From Tenrec ecaudatus (lineage: Eukaryota; Chordata; Mammalia; Afrosoricida; Tenrecidae), in the NCBI RefSeq assembly GCF_050624435.1, contig NC_134546.1, positions 14,221,001-14,285,000 on the forward strand: 64,000 nucleotides of DNA, read 5' to 3'. Positions 1 to 10,894 of the stretch are shown piece by piece. The position numbers and the translations under genes were made by a program. Numbering within the stretch: the stretch's first letter is position 1; each line of letters starts with the position of its first letter. The notes beneath the pieces were generated by a model. That model was not told where the DNA came from. It worked only from the letters and a program-made list of their open reading frames with translations, and did no database searches.

Positions 1-713
1 ATACTGAAAGCTGTAGTCTTTGATTTTCATAAACAAGTGCTTTTATTCCTATTCATTTTCAGTAAATATCATCTTCATACCAGCTTACAATGAGTTGTCT
101 TCTAATCCTGATGCCAAGTTCTTATGGTACAACTTCTTGGATGATTTGTTCAGCATACAGATTGAATAAGTAAGATGACAGGATACCACTCTGCCCCATA
201 CATTTCCTGATTTAAACTGTGTAGTACCCTCTTGCTGTCTTAAAGACTGGACCTCTTAGTCTATGTACAGGTTCCACGAAAGCACAATTAAAGATTCTTA
301 AATCCCCATTCTTTACGGTGTGTTGTACATAATTTGTTATGTTCTACACAGTCCAGAAGTAGACACCTTCCTGGTGTTTGCTGTTCTCATCCAGACCCAT
401 CTGACCAGCAGTGGCGTAGTGACACCGTCTTCTAAATCCAGCTTCAATTCCTGGCAGCTCACGGTTGATGTACTCCTGCAAACATTTTTATTTTCAGCAC
501 AATTTTTGAGTGCAGGTGATAATGATATCTGATAATTCCCATGTTCTTTTAATTCCTATATGATTTCTATGGGATGGACAGAAATACAGCCCTCGTGAAG
601 TCAGGTGAAGCTGTCTTCCAGTTTTCTTGGTGTGGCTATGAGTGCCTTCCGCACTCCTGTTTCCACAAACTGGAAACATTTCAGTTGATGTTGCACCAAT
701 ACCTGGAGGTTTG
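1..713 (-). mobile_element. RTE-clade LINE fragment, interrupted (part 1)
   Basis: Read on the minus strand, this matches the reverse-transcriptase half of the afrotherian RTE LINE. On the plus strand it carries the recurring phrases 'gatttgttcagcatacag', 'aggttccacgaaagcac' and 'gaagctgtcttccag', which recur at 11.6-11.9 kb and 21.6-22.6 kb in the same order. No long ORF survives, so it is a dead copy. It breaks at 713 and resumes at 1364 after an LTR-like insertion. The left edge of the window cuts it. Family naming is from memory; the repetition inside the window is seen directly. Confidence 0.8.
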
Positions 714-1363
714 TGTCATAGGCTGGATTCAAAGCAAAACCAGTCACATGCACACATCCATACACCCGTTGAATATACACACACATAACTAGAAATTAAC
801 AGCACGGAAATGTCTCACTCAGCTTCCAAAGTGCGTAAGTTCAGTCCCAAGTCAAGGCAGGTGACGAGTCCTCGAGTAAGATGTTAATGGGAAGATTTTC
901 CTGACTCAGATATGCTCGGGGACACGGGAACTCAAGATGTTCAGGCGAAGCACAGGCTTGTGCCTACAAAAGAGAAAGAGCCCAAGGTTGGCAGAGCGCC
1001 GATGGCTCCTGGGTATGGCAGGCCATTGGCTCGAGTCCAGAGGTCAGTCAGGCATACATGACGCAGATCCAAAGAAAAAAGTTTTTTCCACGAGGTCTAC
1101 GTATATAGGAAATAGGCTACACCCTGTTGAAACTTCCTTTTAATTGCACCAGGGCTGTGACCTGAGTAAGGGGGCTTGTTTTCCATCCTAATCTTAAAAC
1201 TGATTGGCAGGTCACTGCAGATGCCATTATGGAGTCAATTACCCCATGCTAGGTCACATTATGGGAGCTTACTAGGATTTAACTGCCTAGTAATCCTTAC
1301 TAGAAAGCTGCCTTAATTGAGAATTCTGGTCCAGCCAAGGTGACAGAGCATCTGACTATCACA
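714..1363 (+). mobile_element. LTR-like retroelement inserted in RTE (family B)
   Basis: About 650 bp starting TGTCATAGGCTGGATTC and ending ATCACA, lying exactly where the RTE copy is interrupted. Its start ('caaagcaaaaccagtcac') and middle ('ggcaggccattggctcgag') correspond to the reverse complement of 17745-18435, so it belongs to a repeated family. TG...CA ends and short, only partly matching flanks (gtttg/ccttg) fit a solo LTR. No coding sequence is visible. It could be MaLR/ERVL-type, but I cannot prove the class. Confidence 0.55.
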
Positions 1364-1524
1364 CCTTGTCTTTTGCCAATGCCTTCAGTACAGGTTGAAC
1401 TTCTGTTCCATTGGCTCTTGATTATTTGCTACCTCCTGAAGCAGTTGAATGCCATCAATTTGGTTTTGTGACTTTTTGTTGCTGCTCTTGATGCTTTTGT
1501 CTTCCAATACTTTGTCCATAAACC
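1364..1524 (-). mobile_element. RTE-clade LINE fragment (part 2)
   Basis: Resumes the RTE of 1-713 with 'ttttgccaatgccttcag' and 'gattatttgctacctcctg', the same phrases seen at 13.6-13.7 kb. It ends where an antisense AfroSINE begins. Confidence 0.75.
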
Positions 1525-1665
1525 CAAAACCCACTGTCACTAAGTTGATTCTGCTTGATAGCAACCCTATACAGGACGTCTGAAACTCAACTGCTCTTGT
1601 GGGTTTCTGAGACTAACTCTTCACAAGAGTGGAAAGCCTCATATTTTTTCCCATGGGTTGGAGGG
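1525..1665 (-). mobile_element. AfroSINE, antisense
   Basis: Shows the antisense body 'cccactgtcactaagttg', 'agcaaccctatacagga', 'gggtttctgagac' and 'agtggaaagcctcat'. The tRNA-like head is lost. Confidence 0.75.
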
Positions 1666-2310
1666 AATGAGTGAGGAGGAGGACCATTGGATGCAGTTAA
1701 TCAGCCTGGCTGTTAACTGAGTCTAGAAGCCTGAACCAGAAATTGTGCAGATTCAGGTACGTGCTCAGCTAAGCCTGCTGACCACCAGAGAGGAACTTTT
1801 CTCTAGCCCCGAGGGCAATTCTGGGTGGTTAAGGAACGAGCACCTTCCTAGCCAGGGTGGCCTGTGCCAGGCTGCTTGCCCAGGACTGCTTTCCGCCACT
1901 CTGCTGAGGTAGAGCGCAAGTCCCCAGGAGTGGTTGTGAAGGGCCAGTAGCCAGTCCCCATGTATATCTCTGACCTCGGACAGTGCCTGTGGTGTGGACG
2001 ACAAATGTAACTGCATGCTGGGTGAGACTAGAGGCTGGCCACTCCTCTGGTCACCAAAAGACTGGGGAACAAGAGGATTTCCACCTTTCTCATTATCGGC
2101 CAATTATATCTCAAAGCTGTTTTAAAAACAGCTGATTGCAGTGTAGAATTTGAAATCAATGAATTCTCATATTTTGGCATATTAAAATCAGTTCTATATC
2201 TTTTAAAATTTCACTGTATTGAGAAATCTTACAGCTTTAATAACTATCCATTAATATTTTTACCCATGTGTGAAGTGTCGTAACATGGTCATTTGGCAAA
2301 CACTGATTCA
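1666..2310. other. Unclassified sequence with one 112-codon minus-strand ORF
   Basis: No repeat recognised. The part at 1765-2103 is richer in G+C than its surroundings and is open for 112 codons on the minus strand, starting at a Met. The predicted protein has no domain, signal or motif that I recognise and no splice sites that I trust. I treat it as noncoding. 2104-2310 is AT-rich and featureless. Confidence 0.3.
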
Positions 2311-2311
2311 C

Positions 2312-2470
2312 TGAGCTCTGGTTGTGCAGTGGTTAAAGTCAGTGGCTCAGACAGCTATGTGTGCGAAAGATGTGGCAGTCAGTCTACTTCTGTAAAGGTT
2401 ATAGTCTTGAAACCCCTTAGAGCAATTCTCCTCTGTCCCACAAGCTGGCAATGAGTTGGAAGTAACTCGA
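2312..2470 (+). mobile_element. AfroSINE, degraded
   Basis: Head 'gagctctggttgtgcagtgg', body 'gaaagatgtggcagtcag' and 'cttctgtaaaggttatag', tail 'ggcaatgagttggaag'. The order is that of a whole SINE. Confidence 0.75.
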
Positions 2471-2889
2471 GTTGTGCAGAACTTCTATATTTGGCACATT
2501 TTATTGTACAATCAGTTTTCTTTGCTATTTTAAATTCAGATGTTGTGAAGCGGTCAAATTCATGGTGACTTCTGCCAGTTTTCAAGAACTACTTTTGCTT
2601 GAAAGCTTGAACTTTATCATTGACCAAAAAAGAACTTCCGTTGCTTTCTTTGAAGTGACGAGCTAACTTTGTTAAATTTTGAGAAAATACCTGCCACATA
2701 GGTAAGTTTGAATAATCATACTTTATTAATCATTCTTTAACGTAACATTGGCTTTCTATGAAAAGAGTGCTTAATTCGATGTGTACTTAATGCAATAGTG
2801 GTTTTCCTTGGAATAAACATGATGTACGTAGCTATGCAGCAGAAGAGATTGAAGTGTACTACTATAATTATACCCGCAGAGGTTATGCA
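2471..2889. other. AT-rich unclassified stretch
   Basis: No gene or repeat that I can name. A 64-codon plus-strand ORF (2472-2666) has no recognisable features. Confidence 0.3.
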
Positions 2890-3055
2890 TGGGACTGCAA
2901 TGTGGAAGGCAAGCAGTTCAAAACCGCCAGGTGCTGTGTGGGAGAAAGACTGGGCTTTCTACTCCACTAAACAGTTACAGTCTCGGAAACACACTGTGGG
3001 TCGCTGTGAGTCAGGATTGACTCCGTGGCGAGGGCTTTTTTTGTTTTGCTTTGTT
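2890..3055 (+). mobile_element. AfroSINE with eroded head
   Basis: Carries 'cagttcaaaaccgccagg' (B-box region), 'gactgggctttctactcc', 'ttacagtctcggaaac' and 'gtcgctgtgagtcagg'. The tRNA-like first third is degraded. Confidence 0.8.
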
Positions 3056-3059
3056 TTCT

Positions 3060-3175
3060 AGTCCCATATATAGTTCCAGCCTCAGAAACTCACAGGGGCA
3101 GTTGTGCCTGTCCTGTGGGGTCACAGTGAGAAGGCATTGACTCGATAGCAGTGAATTTGGTCTGGTTTGGCTTGG
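3060..3175 (+). mobile_element. AfroSINE tail fragment
   Basis: Directly follows the previous SINE and repeats its second half: 'cagcctcagaaactcacagg', 'ctgtcctgtggggtcac', 'ttgactcgatagcagtg'. This is either a tandem insertion or a second SINE truncated at its 5' side. Confidence 0.75.
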
Positions 3176-3744
3176 TACTTAGGTGGTTTTACCAAGTATT
3201 CAAAAGACCACCTTGGTCACCAAGTATTATGGTTTCTTTAAAGGCAGTAAGTGAGGTACTTTTTCTCTCTCCCTCCCACCTTCCCCTCTTCATCTCTGTG
3301 CTTTCCTTCTTCCTTCTTCCTTCCTTTCAAACTGCCAGCGTAACGACAGTGAAGAGTGCCATGACTGTGGTATATTTTGTGTCCACTTTTATGTGTATCG
3401 CTGGGTCACTAGCCCCCCTCCATGGGCATTTCTTTTGAATCACAGTGTAAACGTCAACATGATGAGAAAAGGCAAATACTATCTGATGATGATGATTCTG
3501 ATGATGATGATGAAGAAACCCCTTTTTGACTTGGCAGACCTGACCTGAGAGGGTGTTTTGGGAACCCGCAGGGGACTGCAGACTTGAGTCACTGTTAGAA
3601 CAAATGAAAGGCAATAGCGACTAGCATGTCAGCATGCTATTGGGCAGTTTGAATAGGTCTGCAGAGCAGTGTTTGGACATGGGGACAGCAAGGAAAGGCG
3701 CTTAGAAAGAGGTATGTAATAGGATGGTGTGTAACCAGTTATCC
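3176..3744. other. Unclassified with a short (GAT)n tract
   Basis: A pyrimidine-rich stretch at 3260-3330 and an imperfect GAT repeat at about 3484-3513. No gene or known element recognised. Confidence 0.4.
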
Positions 3745-3915
3745 TAGCGTTCACTCGATCCCCGGTCATCCCGTGTGTATCAGAGGAGCACTGCGCTCGG
3801 TAGGGTTGTCGTTGACTGTTTTTTCAGTAGTAGAGAACAAGGCTTTGGGTGGGCTGTAACCTTGAACCTTTGAGTTAGCAACTAACAGCGTTCACCTTTT
3901 GCACTACCCAGGGGT
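3745..3915 (-). mobile_element. tRNA-derived SINE, antisense (AfroSINE variant)
   Basis: Ends with the antisense tRNA-like head: 'gggctgtaaccttgaacc', 'gttagcaactaacagcg', 'ttttgcactacccagggg'. This is a divergent member of the SINE group; the subfamily is unclear. Confidence 0.55.
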
Positions 3916-3919
3916 CTCC

Positions 3920-4140
3920 AGGTACTGTATGTTGTCCTCGTTAGGTGTCCTGGAGTCAGTTCAGACTCAGCAGCCCTGTGCACAACAGAATAAAACACTG
4001 CCTCGTCCTCAGCCATCCTCTTACGTTGAGCCCATTGTTGCAGCCACTGTGTCCATCCATCTCCTTGGGAGCCTTCCTCTCTCTGTGACCCTTGGCCAAG
4101 GGAGTCTTTCCTCCTAAGAACATGTCCCAAGTACCTGCAC
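3920..4140 (-). mobile_element. RTE-clade LINE 3' end, antisense
   Basis: Phrases 'gtgcacaacagaataaaaca', 'gttgcagccactgtgtccat' and 'aacatgtcccaagtacctg' match 10.93-11.14 kb, 12.86-13.1 kb and 40.4-40.5 kb. This is the C-terminal/3' part only. Confidence 0.75.
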
Positions 4141-6304
4141 AAAATGGATTATTTAACAGAACTATTAAAGGATGCCTAAAGAGCACATTACTGTATTCCT
4201 ATGGAAGCATTCCTTCTTTTCAAGGGAGGGAATTGCTAGCTAAATTTTCATACTTTCTAATGATCATGAAAATTCTGTGTTTTATAGTGCTGTTTAAGGA
4301 GCATTAAAAGAGTACTAGAGACTCCAATACTAGTGAACATCTAGTAATGGAAAAGAACATTTAAGATTAGCAACAGCAAAATTGGAAGATAGGAAACTAG
4401 CCTGGAAAATAGGAGTCCAAATTGTGAAATCTCCAGCACTACCCTTATTCTGGTGGTTCAGTGGAATCGTTTATAGATCTGGTGGGGAGGGGGCAAGAAG
4501 GGTGGGTTGGTTTGAAATCCGGAACACCTTTAAAACTTAATTTATGGGGTTTTTCTCTTTTTTCTTTTTGTGTGCAGCCCAGCTGCTATAGCATTATAGC
4601 ACCCTCCTGAACATCCTTTCTGGGGAAAGAGCTTCCTGATCTCAGCTTATTCTGAACTGTCTGGCATTCTCAGTCACCAAGTGGGAACCTGAGTGGGAGA
4701 ACCCTGGAGCCCTACTTGATACCATAGCTCAGACTCAGACCAATTGTTGGTGGGAATATGGGTAGTTCTTGTTTTTATACCGTCAGTTTAAAAGACAAGG
4801 GACATACGGAGATCCTGGTGTCTTCTAACAGCTAATTTGAAGTTTTCTGTGCATGTCCTCTGAATGAATAAATTCTATGAAGCTAGGATAACACTGATAC
4901 ATAACGTGGGCAAGGATCCCACAAGAATTGAGAACCACAGACTGATACTTCTAATGACTCACTGACCACTGGGTCTGTGGACTTGAGCTAACAGATTGCC
5001 ATATAGACCTGCCCACCTTGTATCCATTTTTCTTTGCATCCACCAGCCTGGCGCAATCCTGCCAGCTTCATCTTCATCAACTCCAACACAAATTGTCAGG
5101 AGACACCTCCATAGACTTAGAAGTTGACAGAATTTGGACTTGCCGCTTCTACACCCATGTGAGCCATTTTCTGGCGACAGTTTATATAGGGAAAGTCATA
5201 GATAGTCCTATAGGCTCTCTGGTTTTGTTTCTTAGAAGAACCCAGTTATGATGCCAGGTAGCACCTTCTATTTGAGAGTCCCTGGTTCACACTCTCAACT
5301 GCTAACTGGAACACTGAAAGATATTTTCCTTTGGGGCATAAAGACGGTAAGTATTTCTTCTCAATATGAACAAAGATAATAGTCTTTAAGTATTAAAAAT
5401 ATTAGAAATCACATAATTTATGCTGTAATTTAAGGTCTAGTAATAAGCCATATCATCTAGAATTATTAGATTTTACAATTTTCATTAGATAAAATGCCTA
5501 TGTAATTTTAATCAATTAATACATATATAAAAATCTTAGAATTGCAAAATCTAACATATCCAGTATTTCATCCAGCTAAAACAAGATTATGCAGAAATTA
5601 CCAATCATTTACAGTAAATTCTAAATTCAATTATGACTTGTCGTGTTTCATTATTTCTTAATTTATTATTATTTGCTTAAGCCCTCATTTTCAATTCTCT
5701 GCTGATACAATGCTTGATGTGAGCAGAGCAATCACTGATTTGCTTCCATGTAAATATAACTCCACATACATTGAGACCATTTCAATATATAGATTTTGAT
5801 TTATCTTGAAGTGGAAGCTTTGGTTTTCACTCTTACAGCTACCAGTTACTCTAATCAGTCCTCAAAATTAGTTTATTTTGTTAAATCCACAAGCAAAATT
5901 CCTTTTGATGTTATTTCAAGAAGGTATTGTAGCTATGCAAGTGATTTTAGTAGTTTATTTTATAATTTGTTTGCTATATTTATTTTTTATATTTACTATA
6001 TCAACACTAAAGTTATTCTTATACTTTGCCTCATCAAACACCTAGGAAGTATGTGTGAACATTGGACTAAAAATAAAGCGGTAAAATAAAAGAAGAGGTT
6101 TTGTGCCACATTTAAAAACTGTGTATCCTGGAACAAGTGATCCAAAATTGATGGCAAGGAGGGTGTAAGATCCCTGGTGTGATCTGATCAAGTACAATGT
6201 AACCTAGAGGAATTACTAAAAGCCGAATGAAGATGGAACATGATTGTGAGACAAGAGGAAAGTAAAAAAATAGTAAAAGAGTAGGAGGCAAAGGACATTT
6301 ATAG
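4141..6304. other. Unclassified, AT-rich
   Basis: No coding gene. A block at about 4900-5250 ('gacttgagctaacagattg', then a 77-codon plus ORF) may be an old repeat, but I cannot name it. About 5278-5320 resembles a SINE head ('gagtccctggttcac'). 5380-6110 is strongly AT-rich; the 97-codon ORF there (5796-6089) has no recognisable domain. Confidence 0.35.
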
Positions 6305-7312
6305 AGGTCTAAAACAGGCATGTACATATGTATATGTATTTATATATAATGATAGGGAAATAGAGCTATGTAGATATATGTTAAGTATTAAGGTAGCAGA
6401 CGGACATTGGGTCTCTACCTAAGTATTCCCTCAATGCAAGAACATTTTTTTCTAATAACCTTGCATTCTGTGATGCTCACCTTTCCAACACGATCTCTGA
6501 AGACCAAATAGGTGCATAAGCAAATGTGGTGAAGAAAGCTGATGGTGTCCAGCTATCAAAAGGTATAGCATCTGGGGTCTTAAAGACTGAAAAATAAATA
6601 AGTGGTCATCTAGCTGAGAAGCAACAAAGCCCACAGGGAAGAAGCACACCAGCCCATGTGATCATGAGGTGTCGATGGGATCAATATCAGGCATCAAAGT
6701 CCCAGAACAAAAATCATATTGAAGTGAATGAGGCAGGGTGTAGAGTGGAGACCCAAAGCCCATCTGTAGACAATTGGACATACCCTCACAGAAGGGTCAC
6801 AAGGAAGAGATAAGCCAGCCAGGGTGCAGTATAGCACAGATGAAACAAACATTCCTCTAGTTCTCTAATGTCCCCGCCCCCACTATCATGACCCCAATTC
6901 TACCTTACAAATGCAGCTAGACAAGTACAAGTACACTGATACAGACAAGAGCTTGAAACAGGGAATCCAGGGCAGATAAACCCCTCAGGACCAATAATGA
7001 GAGTATTGGTACCAAGAGGGGAGAGAAAGGAGGAACTGATCACAGCAATTGACATACAGCCCCCTCCCAGGGATATGAACAACAGAAAAGTGGATAGAGA
7101 CAGTGGTTGGTGTAAGACATGAAAAAAATAATAAATTATCAAGTGTTCATAAGGGAAGGAGGTGGGGAGGGGGAAAAATGACTAGTACCACGGGCTCAAG
7201 TAGAAAGAAAATGTTTTTAAAATGATGGCATCATATGTACAAATATGCTTGGTGCAATAGATGGATGGAATGTTATATGAGCTGTAAGAGCCCCAATAAA
7301 TTGATCTTTAAA
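6305..7312 (+). mobile_element. Composite retroelement with L1-like poly(A) tail, copy 1
   Basis: Matches copies at 29215-30062, 32985-33637 and 52250-53203 in the same order: 'gcagacggacattggg', 'tagcatctggggtcttaaag', 'gaagcaacaaagcccaca', 'gtgatcatgaggtgtcg', 'gatgaaacaaacattcctc', 'ctatcatgaccccaattcta', 'gaatccagggcagataaac' and 'tgtaagagccccaataaa', then A-rich sequence. It has an AATAAA signal and no ORF. The TA-rich start (6305-6390) may be a decayed form of the LTR-like start seen at 52186. No clear target-site duplication was found. Confidence 0.75.
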
Positions 7313-8704
7313 AAAACTATATCTAAATCCACTATCTATAGCTATAGCTATATCACGTAAGTGAACTTCTCTAGGACATTTCTGGGCACATTTAAATATG
7401 TTCTAGCTGCCTCATGACACCATTTGAATTGATTAATGTTGGGGTTTTATCCTTCAGTAGTCCATGTTAAAGCTTTTCCCAGACACATTCAACTGTCCCT
7501 CTGTGAGGGTAAGACAAATAGCATGCTACCAGGGTTCCAACCCATGCATGTGGGGGCCAATATGTCTAAACATGTCTTATCAGTGGGTGGCTGCATACAA
7601 GTTCTCTCAGAAATACACTTACCTTAGCTTCATTGACAAAAGCCTAAATATGAACATATATTTGCATGCTGCTGATTTCGTTCTAACTCCTCCTAGTGAC
7701 CTTATGTTTAATATGCATGTGGCTGAGCATGAAAAGTGCTGTTAAGCATATAGACCTGATAGTACAGCAGCTGATCACAGATGATACACAGATTGATGAT
7801 AAATAAGTAGGTAGATAGGTGATAATCATTGAGCTGATGCCAATTCATTTCCACCTGATGTGTGCCATGTCAACCTTATGTATAACATATAGTCATGTAT
7901 AGATTCGTATAGTTTAATTTTTCTGAGGTAATCATGCATAAGGAGGGGTTTTTTGTTGTTTTACAATAGCAACTCTGTTCTTTCTGAAAAAACAAAACAA
8001 CAAAGAAAAAACTTCCTGCAAATAGGAGACATCAAAAGGTTTGTGGGAAAAAATAGATTTAAAAGATAATGAAATTTTAAAGCCCCTTCATATAGCAAAT
8101 TAGTATGATAATCTTTGTTTCATTTTCCCTTTCTGGTTCTCGAAAGCAAACCAGGTCCTAGAGAATTCCTGCATGGTCCACACAAGTCCAATTTCTGCTG
8201 TTGCAAACTTTTTTTCACCTCAGAGAATACTTTCAGAAATGCTCTTGACTAACTTTCTAACATCTGAAGCTGGAATGTTCTTTCCCCTTTCCTCCAGATG
8301 GACCCTGCTTGATCTTCATGATCGTGGGAACCCTAGATGCTACTTTGTAGCTGATAGTTTGGTGCTGACTTTTGTCAAAGAAAGCATTTGTGTTATTGCA
8401 TCTCCTCCTCTCTGTTGCTTTGGGCAATTTCTAACAAGGAAATAGAAAAAAAAATTGACTTTACAACATCAACTTCCTTTCTGATGCCAGCAAAATTTGT
8501 CATTTTTCAGCAGTATCTCCAGTGTTATAAGGCTGACTCCATTGGGGTGTTTTAAGTTACAGAGATTTTTATAACATAATTCAAAAGTACACTTTTATAA
8601 CAACTCCATTTGCATTTCCATTTGTTTTTGCTCACTTAAGACACTCTTGATTAGATCTTTGATTTCTCCCTTTTGAGTCAGAATTGTTTATTCTTAGGAA
8701 AGAT
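7313..8704. other. Unclassified, AT-rich
   Basis: No gene recognised. Two small patches (about 7680-7715 and 7826-7875) resemble antisense AfroSINE body sequence but are too short to call. ORFs of 63-93 codons in this region show no known domain. Confidence 0.35.
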
Positions 8705-8893
8705 GGTCCAAATGCACTGCCAGCGAGTCAATTCCAGCTCATAACTAGCCTATTAGTGTTTCTGATGCTGGAAATCTTTATGGAAGCATACAGCCTCCTC
8801 TTTCACTTGTGGAGTGGCTGGTGGGTTTGAAACTCTGACTTTAATGCTAATTCTCCAACACTTCTCCAACAGCATCACCAGGGCACCCTAGGT
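8705..8893 (-). mobile_element. AfroSINE, antisense, full order
   Basis: Antisense body 'ccagcgagtcaattccagc', middle 'ttatggaagcatacagcctc', head 'gtggctggtgggtttgaaac' and 'catcaccagggcaccc'. Divergent but complete in order. Confidence 0.75.
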
Positions 8894-8919
8894 AATACGG
8901 TTCAAAAACAACAAGCTCC

Positions 8920-8952
8920 CTACCATTGAGTCATTTCTGGCTCACAACCCTA
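8920..8952 (-). mobile_element. AfroSINE fragment abutting a MITE
   Basis: 'ccattgagtcatttctggc' and 'tcacaaccctac' are antisense AfroSINE sequence that stops exactly at the left end of the hAT-like element at 8953. The 3' side after the MITE (9179-9190, 'cttataggtg') may continue it. Confidence 0.5.
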
Positions 8953-9178
8953 CAGGGGTCCTCAAGCTTTTTAAACGGGGAGCCAGTTCACTGTCCCTCA
9001 GACCAGTTGAAGGGTCGGACTATAGTTAAAAAAAAAAAACTATGGACAAATTCCTATGCACACTGCACATGTCTTATTTTGAAGTAAGAAAACAAAAGGG
9101 GGAAAAACACCCGGCGGGCTGGATAAATGTCTTCGGGGGGCCACATGTGGCCTGCAGGCCATAGTTTGAGGACCCCTG
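8953..9178. mobile_element. hAT-like MITE (CAGGGGTCCTCAA ends)
   Basis: 226 bp bounded by inverted ends: CAGGGGTCCTCAAGCTTTTT on the left and the complement of AGTTTGAGGACCCCTG on the right. The interior, with 'gggccacatgtggcctgcag', contains no ORF of its own. The ends and length are those of non-autonomous hAT elements. I recall this end sequence from families shared by opossum, tenrec and other vertebrates (OposCharlie-like), unverified. Candidate 8-bp flanks (caacccta / cttatagg) do not match. Confidence 0.75.
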
Positions 9179-9238
9179 CTTATAGGTGATATGGTAATTA
9201 AGTTTAATTGCAAGATATCGTAGGTAAAATCTCCATGG

Positions 9239-9465
9239 CACGGACGGGGAACCTTTTTTCTGCCAAGGGCCATTTGAATATTTATAATATTATCTGTGAG
9301 CCTTATTGGTCAAGCATTTAATTAACTCTGTGAAGATTATTAATCCTAAAGTGATGACTAGATTTGCTTCTCGTTTGGTGAGAAGCGTGATGTTAGCTGG
9401 TATTGATGATTTTGTGGGCCATCTATGACCCAAGGACCAGATATTTCCCAGTTTTCCCAGCCCTG
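9239..9465. mobile_element. Second hAT-like MITE
   Basis: Left end 'cacggacggggaacc' pairs imperfectly with the complement of the right end 'ttttcccagccctg'. The interior 'ctgccaagggccatttgaat' ... 'gtgatgttagctggtattga' has the style of hAT MITEs that mention their ends twice. It has no transposase. The 8-bp flanks ctccatgg / ctttcagc do not match, so the exact ends are uncertain. Confidence 0.6.
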
Positions 9466-9471
9466 CTTTCA

Positions 9472-9670
9472 GCTCCAAGCTCACTGCCATCTAGTCAATG
9501 GCAACTCAGAAACTCCATAGGACAGGGCAGCTCCCGTGAGGCTCTGAGACAGAAACTGTGGGAGCACAGAGCCCCGTCTTCCTCCCACGGAGCAGCTTAC
9601 TCCAGGTTGCAACTGCTGACCTTGTGGACCACAGCCCAAAGCCTAACCACTGGGCCATCAGGACTGCTTA
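9472..9670 (-). mobile_element. AfroSINE, antisense
   Basis: 'ctcactgccatctagtca', 'cataggacagggcagctcc', 'gttgcaactgctgacc' and 'ctaaccactgggccatcagg' give body to head in the antisense direction. It starts six bases after the MITE at 9239-9465. Confidence 0.8.
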
Positions 9671-10894
9671 CCCCTGCTCTGCGGGGTACGCATTCAGAAC
9701 CCACTTTTCCATTGATATTCACACATCAACATTCCTGGAACTCTACAGTGATCATAAGATTTCTAAACAATTCAATGAATAAGTGGACAATTAACTGGAC
9801 AGTTGAATGACAACACCTGCTCTCTGCACTTGCTTGTAGTAGTTTTATTTGTGACTGTTGCTTTCTCTCGTACATCCTTATCTTTACCTATATGTGCAGC
9901 AATGTTTGTACAATTATCTACAGCCTGTGTTTTATGTTGTAAAATTAATGAGAATCAGAATGAAAATGCTATAAATCATCTTAGAGGAATATATCATAGA
10001 AACTTTTTTTTTAATTAAGCTTTCTGCAACTTGTAATCAAAGGAATCTGGTCCAACATCAAAAGAAACTAGAGTCGGACATGAAGTTGGAGGTCAAGGTA
10101 GGAAACAAATTAGATGTCATTGAGCACTGTTTATTTTCAGTTGCAAAGCAGAAATGGTGTTATACACTTTATGATTTGGGGGAAATTTTTAGTTGCCTTG
10201 TTTATATGGTACGTAAGGAAACTTCTTGGTCTGCTTTGTATTTGGTTTACTATTAAGTACTACTCTCAGGGCTTGATAAGTCTGCATTCTGTTATCTATT
10301 CATGAAGAACATCAATAAGAACGTAAATTACCAGATTGTCTTCAAGTATGAAAAATTTAGCTTTCTCCAGTAGACTATAACAGCCCTGTAATTTTGTTAT
10401 TGCTGTTGGTTTGATCTATATATGCTGGATTGGAACCTCTCAGGAATACTTTAGAGTGCGGAGATGTGGAGAAAAGCTTAGTTCCGTCTGAATCTCATTC
10501 AGGCCCCATAGGGGAAGTCTTATGCTTTAAGATGCTGATTGTTTCTGGTGTAGACCTTAGATAAGTACTTGATGTAAAAAAAAAAAAAATGGAACGGAAC
10601 AAAACAGCAATTGAGAATCATTGCCCTAAACTTTAGGCTCTGACTTGAATTTGGTAATGTTTTGTTAAAAGTCGCTTCCACCCAACAGCACTTTCATCTC
10701 AACAAATGCATGCATAGCATATTTGTTGAAATGAGGGGGACAGGAATTAGAGAGATGAAATACCTAAGACTTTCTAATCTCACTAAATTGGCAATTGAAA
10801 CAGCTGATTTTTCTTATGACCTATCATAGAATTTCACTTCCTTTTATATATCTCAAGCTATAGAACCCATGGTTTTTTTTAGGGGGGGGATTTT
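9671..10894. other. Unclassified stretch
   Basis: No gene. ORFs of 60-70 codons (9803-10018, 10114-10305) are without features. An A-run at about 10577-10590 follows 'gtagaccttagataagtac', which could mark the end of an old poly(A)-tailed insertion. Confidence 0.3.

Noticed and set aside
1765-2103. 112-codon minus-strand ORF in a slightly G+C-rich island
   Set aside because: No domain, no promoter or splice signals, and flanked closely by SINE and LINE debris.
3484-3513. CRISPR-like or functional repeat at the GAT tract
   Set aside because: It is a short trinucleotide microsatellite in mammalian DNA with no spacers.
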